Source of the DNA: JBEAOO01 sp041164825
Lineage (GTDB): Bacteria > Pseudomonadota > Gammaproteobacteria > Burkholderiales > Burkholderiaceae_C
Assembly (NCBI GenBank): GCA_041164825.1
Contig: JBEAOO010000173.1
Span: 1 to 9,275 of the forward strand
Reading direction: 5' to 3'
DNA: 9,275 nt
Shown here: piece by piece, positions 6,470-9,275 of the stretch
Layout of the letters: each line of letters opens with the position of its first letter
Numbering within the stretch: position 1 is the first letter of the stretch
Made by a program: the position numbers and the translations under genes
The notes under the pieces: model-generated
What the model was told of the DNA's origin: nothing
What the model saw: the letters and a program-made list of their open reading frames with translations, nothing else
Database searches by the model: none

Positions 6470-7570
6470 TCAGAGATGCTTCTGGAAAAACGCGGTGAAC
6501 TTGTCGAACGGGATCAGGTTGACCCGGTCGTACAGGTCCACGTGCCCCGCGCCCTTGACGATGTACAGCTCGCGTGGTTCGGCAGCCAGTTGGTAGGCGT
6601 CTTCGCTGAAGTAGCGCGAGTGGGCGTTCTCGCCGACCACCAGCAGCACCGGGCGGGGTGAAACGGTGCGCAGGTGATCGAAGGGGCGGAACAGGAAGAA
6701 CGACGGCGCGCCGGTGAGGGTGGTGGCCGAATCCGAACGCGGGTGCTGCCCGCGCGGCGTGCGGTAGTAGTCGAAGAACTCGCGGATGACCTCGGGGGTG
6801 TCGGTGGCCAGCTTGTACGGCAGCCTGTGCAGCTCCGGCTTGGCGCCCGCAGCCTCTTTCCAACGTTGCTGCGATACGGCCGTCAACATGCCACGACGCA
6901 TGTCGTCGGTGTTGGTCTTGCCGAGGCCGTCGCGGATCACGCCGCCCATGTCGTACATGACCGAGGTGGCGACGGCCTTGATTCGAGGGTCGATTTGCGC
7001 TGCGGCCAGCGCGAAACCGCCGCTGGCGCACACGCCGAGCACGCCAATGCGATCGCGGTCCACCAGCGCTTGCTGGCCGAGAAAGTCAACGCCCGCACAG
7101 AAGTCCTCGACATACACGTCGGGCGAGGCGGCAAAGTGCGGTGTCCCGCCGCTTTCGCCCGCATAAGACGCGTCGTGCGCCAAGGTGACGAAGCCGCGCT
7201 CGGCCATGGTCTGTGCGTAGAGGCCTGCAGTCTGCTCTTTCACGCCACCGAAGGGGTGGCCGACCACCAGGGCCGGATGTTTGCGCCTGCCGTCCAGGTC
7301 TTTGGGCAGGTACAGGTCGGCCACCAGGCGGACACCGAGTCGGTTGGTGTAGGCCACTTTGCGCTGCACCACAGCAGGATTTTTGGGAAAGGTCTTGTCC
7401 CAAGCCCCTTGGGTCTGCGCCATGGCGTCGGAGCTGGTCAAAGACAACGCCCCCTGAGCCACAGCACCCATCGATGCACCCACACTCACTTCCTTCAAAA
7501 ATCCGCGCCGCCCGTTGGTTTTGGCCGAGGAAGCGTCGGCGTCTGTCAGGTTTCTGGAAGTTGTCGTCAC
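6470..7570 (-). CDS. Tat-exported alpha/beta hydrolase (dienelactone hydrolase/YcjY-like)
   Basis: This 366-residue protein starts with a Tat signal: NGRRGFLK (19-26), then an Ala/Ser-rich segment and a likely cleavage after AMA (49-51), so it should be exported folded to the periplasm. The alpha/beta-hydrolase domain shows the oxyanion segment VVGHPFGGVKEQ (102-113) and the nucleophile elbow GVLGVCASGG (176-185). The C-terminal GAGHVDLYD (340-348) carries the probable catalytic His343. C181 or S183 is the nucleophile. It probably hydrolyses an ester or related bond; the substrate is unknown. GTG at 7570 is preferred because AAAGG lies 8 nt upstream; GTG 7579 or ATG 7618 (382 aa) are alternatives. 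It diverges from an AraC regulator, its likely controller. Confidence 0.88.
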   Translation of the reverse strand: MTTTSRNLTDADASSAKTNGRRGFLKEVSVGASMGAVAQGALSLTSSDAMAQTQGAWDKTFPKNPAVVQRKVAYTNRLGVRLVADLYLPKDLDGRRKHPALVVGHPFGGVKEQTAGLYAQTMAERGFVTLAHDASYAGESGGTPHFAASPDVYVEDFCAGVDFLGQQALVDRDRIGVLGVCASGGFALAAAQIDPRIKAVATSVMYDMGGVIRDGLGKTNTDDMRRGMLTAVSQQRWKEAAGAKPELHRLPYKLATDTPEVIREFFDYYRTPRGQHPRSDSATTLTGAPSFFLFRPFDHLRTVSPRPVLLVVGENAHSRYFSEDAYQLAAEPRELYIVKGAGHVDLYDRVNLIPFDKFTAFFQKHL

Positions 7571-7751
7571 GGGATTCACCTTTGGGCCATTGATCTGTCG
7601 ACGATTCTCTGTGCGCATCTTTCGACGCGATAGCAGAATCCGGCGGGTTGATTGCCCAATCCTCCGAAGGCACGGCGCGCTGTGCAGCCCATGCGCCGCG
7701 CGCGATACGATGAAGTCCACGGACAAATGCATCGCTTCCAGGGGAAGTGCC
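7571..7751. promoter_or_regulatory. Divergent control region with a 12-bp palindrome
   Basis: This 181-bp gap separates the divergent hydrolase and AraC genes and should carry both promoters. GATTG (7650-7654) and CAATC (7657-7661) form a 12-bp palindrome around CC near its middle, a candidate operator. TACGAT at 7706-7711 matches a -10 box at 4 of 6 positions for the regulator, without a convincing -35. AGGGGA at 7740-7745, about 7 nt from ATG 7752, is a good ribosome binding site and sets the AraC start. Confidence 0.45.
7579..7583 (-). promoter_or_regulatory. Shine-Dalgarno supporting a GTG start
   Basis: AAAGG (read on the minus strand, 7583 to 7579) lies 8 nt before the GTG at 7570. The upstream ATG at 7618 has a purine run directly abutting it, too close for a good site, so the GTG is favoured. 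Confidence 0.5.
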
Positions 7752-8720
7752 ATGCCCACGCAACATGACCGCAAACAACAACCGCCCTCACAGATGGACG
7801 CACTGAGGGCCAGCTTGGCCAACACCATCGGGCACTGGACGCTGGGGCAGGAAAACGTTTCCACGCCCATCCAGAATCTGTTTCTGTTTCGCCGCGAAGC
7901 GCCAACCCATCCATGTGCATGCGTGGTCGAACCGAGCATCGTTTTCGTTGTTCAGGGAGCCAAGCAACTGCTGATCGGCGACCGGGCCTACGCCTACGAC
8001 CGCGGGCGTTTCTTGATCACCTCGTTGGATTTGCCTGCCAGCTCTCAGGTGCTCGAAGCCAGCGCGGACCGGCCTTGCCTGGGCCTGGCGCTGCGGCTTG
8101 ATTTGCGCGTCATCGCTGAAATGGTGGTGCGCGGCGACATGCCGCCGCCCCGCGACCGCGTCAACGAGGCCAGCGCCATTTTGGGTGCCATGACACACAC
8201 ATTGCTGGAGCCCTTCTCCCGCCTGCTGGGCCTGCTCAATGAGCCGGCCGCGATGGCGATGCTGGCACCCCTGGTCGAACGCGAGATCCACTACCGGTTG
8301 CTGATGAGCGACCAAGGCGAGCGCGTGCGGCAAATCGCTTCGATGGACAGCCAGCGCCACCGTATCGCGCGGGCCATCGATTGGCTGAAGTCGAACTACG
8401 CCGAGCCACTGCGAGTAGACGACCTGGCGGCACACGTGCACATGAGCCCATCAAGCTTGCACCACCACTTCCGACAACTCACGGCGATGAGTCCCTTGCA
8501 GTACCAGAAGTGGCTGCGCCTGCATGAGGCGCGACACCTGATGCTCAACGCACGACTGGATGCGGCAAGCGCGGCTTTCCGTGTGGGCTACGAAAGTGCC
8601 TCGCAGTTCAGCCGCGAATACGGGCGCCTCTTTGGCACACCGCCCAAGCGCGACATCGAGGGCCTGCGCCAGCAGGTGGCCGAGACCGGATCCAGCGCAC
8701 AGCCCTTGCCGATGCGATGA
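7752..8720 (+). CDS. AraC-family transcriptional regulator (AraC_N type)
   Basis: This 322-residue regulator has an N-terminal sensor domain (about 35-190) of the AraC_N type (PF06719), recognisable from TPIQNLFLFRREAPTHP and VFVVQGAKQLLIGDRAY. A C-terminal DNA-binding domain (about 205-300) has two helix-turn-helix units: RVDDLAAHVHMSPSSLHHHF (221-240), and the DAASAAFRVGYESASQFSRE segment (270-289) leading to FGTPPKR. The ligand is unknown. ATG at 7752 is chosen because AGGGGA precedes it at 7 nt; ATG 7710 would add 14 residues with a poorer site. It is transcribed away from the alpha/beta hydrolase, the usual arrangement for an AraC activator and its target. It probably controls that gene and perhaps the MBL hydrolase. 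Confidence 0.92.
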   Translation: MPTQHDRKQQPPSQMDALRASLANTIGHWTLGQENVSTPIQNLFLFRREAPTHPCACVVEPSIVFVVQGAKQLLIGDRAYAYDRGRFLITSLDLPASSQVLEASADRPCLGLALRLDLRVIAEMVVRGDMPPPRDRVNEASAILGAMTHTLLEPFSRLLGLLNEPAAMAMLAPLVEREIHYRLLMSDQGERVRQIASMDSQRHRIARAIDWLKSNYAEPLRVDDLAAHVHMSPSSLHHHFRQLTAMSPLQYQKWLRLHEARHLMLNARLDAASAAFRVGYESASQFSREYGRLFGTPPKRDIEGLRQQVAETGSSAQPLPMR

Positions 8721-9053
8721 CTGCATCGACGCGATCAACTGCGGGCTCAGAATGAGCGCTGCGCCGGCTCACGCGCAGGTGACCATCGCGGCGCAAGTGC
8801 CAGTGGAGCCATCGGTTGCGTCGTTTTCCCGGTGCCCGTAGACGCCGAAGTGCAGGACCGTTCTGAGGCGAATCCGGGTCGACCTCAGGCGTCGTCGACG
8901 CGTGAGCTGCGCTCGGCACCGATCAACCATCGCCCCTCGTGCTTCATGCGGTTCAGGTGATGGTCGGCGACGATGCTGTCGAGCCCACCGCCACGTTCAG
9001 AATGCTCACGCGCTTCTGATCGAAGACCGATGGAACCCGCATGGCGTCCCGGT
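8721..9053. other. Non-coding stretch after the AraC gene
   Basis: No intact gene is seen in these 333 bp. A weak 5-bp hairpin, GCTCA (8745-8749) with TGAGC (8753-8757), lies just after the AraC stop without a T-run. An imperfect palindrome runs from 8884 to 8906 (CTCA and TGAG ends, GCGTCG and CGACGC inner arms, one mismatch). A possible gene remnant occupies 8885-9042. Confidence 0.5.
8885..9042 (-). pseudogene. Possible frameshifted remnant of a small protein
   Basis: Read on the minus strand, ATG at 9042 opens MRVPSVFDQKRVSILNVAVG and soon meets a stop. In the next frame the reading resumes as DSIVADHHLNRMKHEGRW, then LIGAERSSRVDDA to a TGA at 8885. A single-base shift near 8985-8995 would join them. 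The H-x-L-x-R-x-x-x-E-G-R-W-L-I pattern vaguely recalls the last strands of SnoaL/NTF2-like proteins. This is weak evidence: the codon choice looks coding, but no family can be named. Confidence 0.25.
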
Positions 9054-9085
9054 AAAAAAACGGGCCCGCCATGACAGCGGGCCCG
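9054..9085 (-). terminator. Intrinsic terminator of the MFS transporter gene
   Basis: On the minus strand a perfect 9-bp GC stem, CGGGCCCGC (9085-9077) with GCGGGCCCG (9069-9061), encloses a 7-nt loop. It is followed at once by seven U (9060-9054). It lies 29 bp past the transporter stop codon. Confidence 0.93.
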
Positions 9086-9114
9086 CGATGGTTTGCCAGA
9101 CGATGCGGGCGGGC

Positions 9115-9275
9115 TCAATCGTTGGCGTAGATGTCCACATCCTTGGTTTCGCGCACGAACAGCATGCCGATCACGAAGGTGACGCCGGCGATGATGATTG
9201 GGTACCAGAGGCCGTTGTACATGTTGCCGGTCTGCGCCACGATGGCAAACGCCGTGGTGGGCAGCAGGCCGCCGA
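9115..9275 (-). CDS. MFS transporter, MHS (metabolite:H+ symporter) type, C-terminal fragment
   Basis: Only the last 52 codons are in the window; the gene runs off the right edge. The fragment contains the final hydrophobic helix (WYPIIIAGVTFVIGMLFV) and ends RETKDVDIYAND. That cytoplasmic tail is typical of MHS-family major facilitator transporters, which move organic acids, osmolytes or aromatic acids with protons across the inner membrane. The TGA is at 9115-9117 and a strong terminator follows. The substrate cannot be told from this part. Confidence 0.85.
   Translation of the reverse strand, partial: GGLLPTTAFAIVAQTGNMYNGLWYPIIIAGVTFVIGMLFVRETKDVDIYAND

Noticed and set aside
8884..8906. 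Imperfect 23-bp palindrome
   Set aside because: The centre leaves a one-base loop and no T-run follows, so it is neither a good hairpin nor a terminator; an operator role has no supporting gene.
1..9275. CRISPR array, tRNA, rRNA, integrase or attachment site
   Set aside because: No regularly spaced repeats, cloverleaf, rRNA motif or recombinase was seen on reading both strands.

Overview
The window is about two-thirds G+C with strongly G/C-biased third codon positions. It reads as a stretch of chromosome from a betaproteobacterium, most likely Burkholderiales/Comamonadaceae. The grounds are a Bug-type solute-binding protein, a CWC cysteine-rich mini-protein, a DUF4124-like exported protein and an MHS-type MFS transporter, all common in that group. 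This is family-level recognition only; no database search was possible. No rRNA, tRNA, CRISPR array, transposase or phage gene was seen.

Layout. (1) 1-309 holds no convincing gene. It contains a 96-bp palindromic, MITE-like element (117-212) and a second, partial inverted copy of its inner motif next to a different hairpin (5-41). (2) A small cysteine-rich CWC gene (310-552, minus) diverges from a plus-strand set of three genes (675-4089): a Bug/TctC-type periplasmic binding protein, a crotonase-fold enzyme and malonyl-CoA synthetase (matB). A strong 12-bp-stem hairpin (4153-4184) follows. (3) Next is a plus-strand gene with a TTG start for an exported DUF4124-like protein (4204-4869). (4) 4870-5157 has no confident gene but may hold a decayed minus-strand ORF. 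(5) Two minus-strand genes follow: an N-terminally anchored NAPE-PLD/UlaG-like metallo-beta-lactamase-fold hydrolase (5158-6339) and, upstream of it, a Tat-exported alpha/beta hydrolase (6470-7570). They diverge from an AraC-family regulator (7752-8720). (6) 8721-9053 has no intact gene; a possible frameshifted remnant lies at 8885-9042. (7) A textbook intrinsic terminator (9054-9085, minus) and the last 52 codons of an MHS-family MFS transporter (9115-9275, minus) close the window.

How the genes fit together. The receptor-crotonase-matB set looks like a small-acid uptake and CoA-activation unit. MatB makes malonyl-CoA or a substituted malonyl-CoA, and the crotonase-fold enzyme could process it. 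That enzyme keeps one catalytic Glu but lacks the second Glu of true enoyl-CoA hydratases, so its reaction is open. No classic malonyl-CoA decarboxylase and no TctA/TctB membrane components lie in the window. The AraC gene and the two envelope-targeted hydrolases look like a regulator with its divergent target genes. I see individually interesting points but no clear evidence of a wholly new system.
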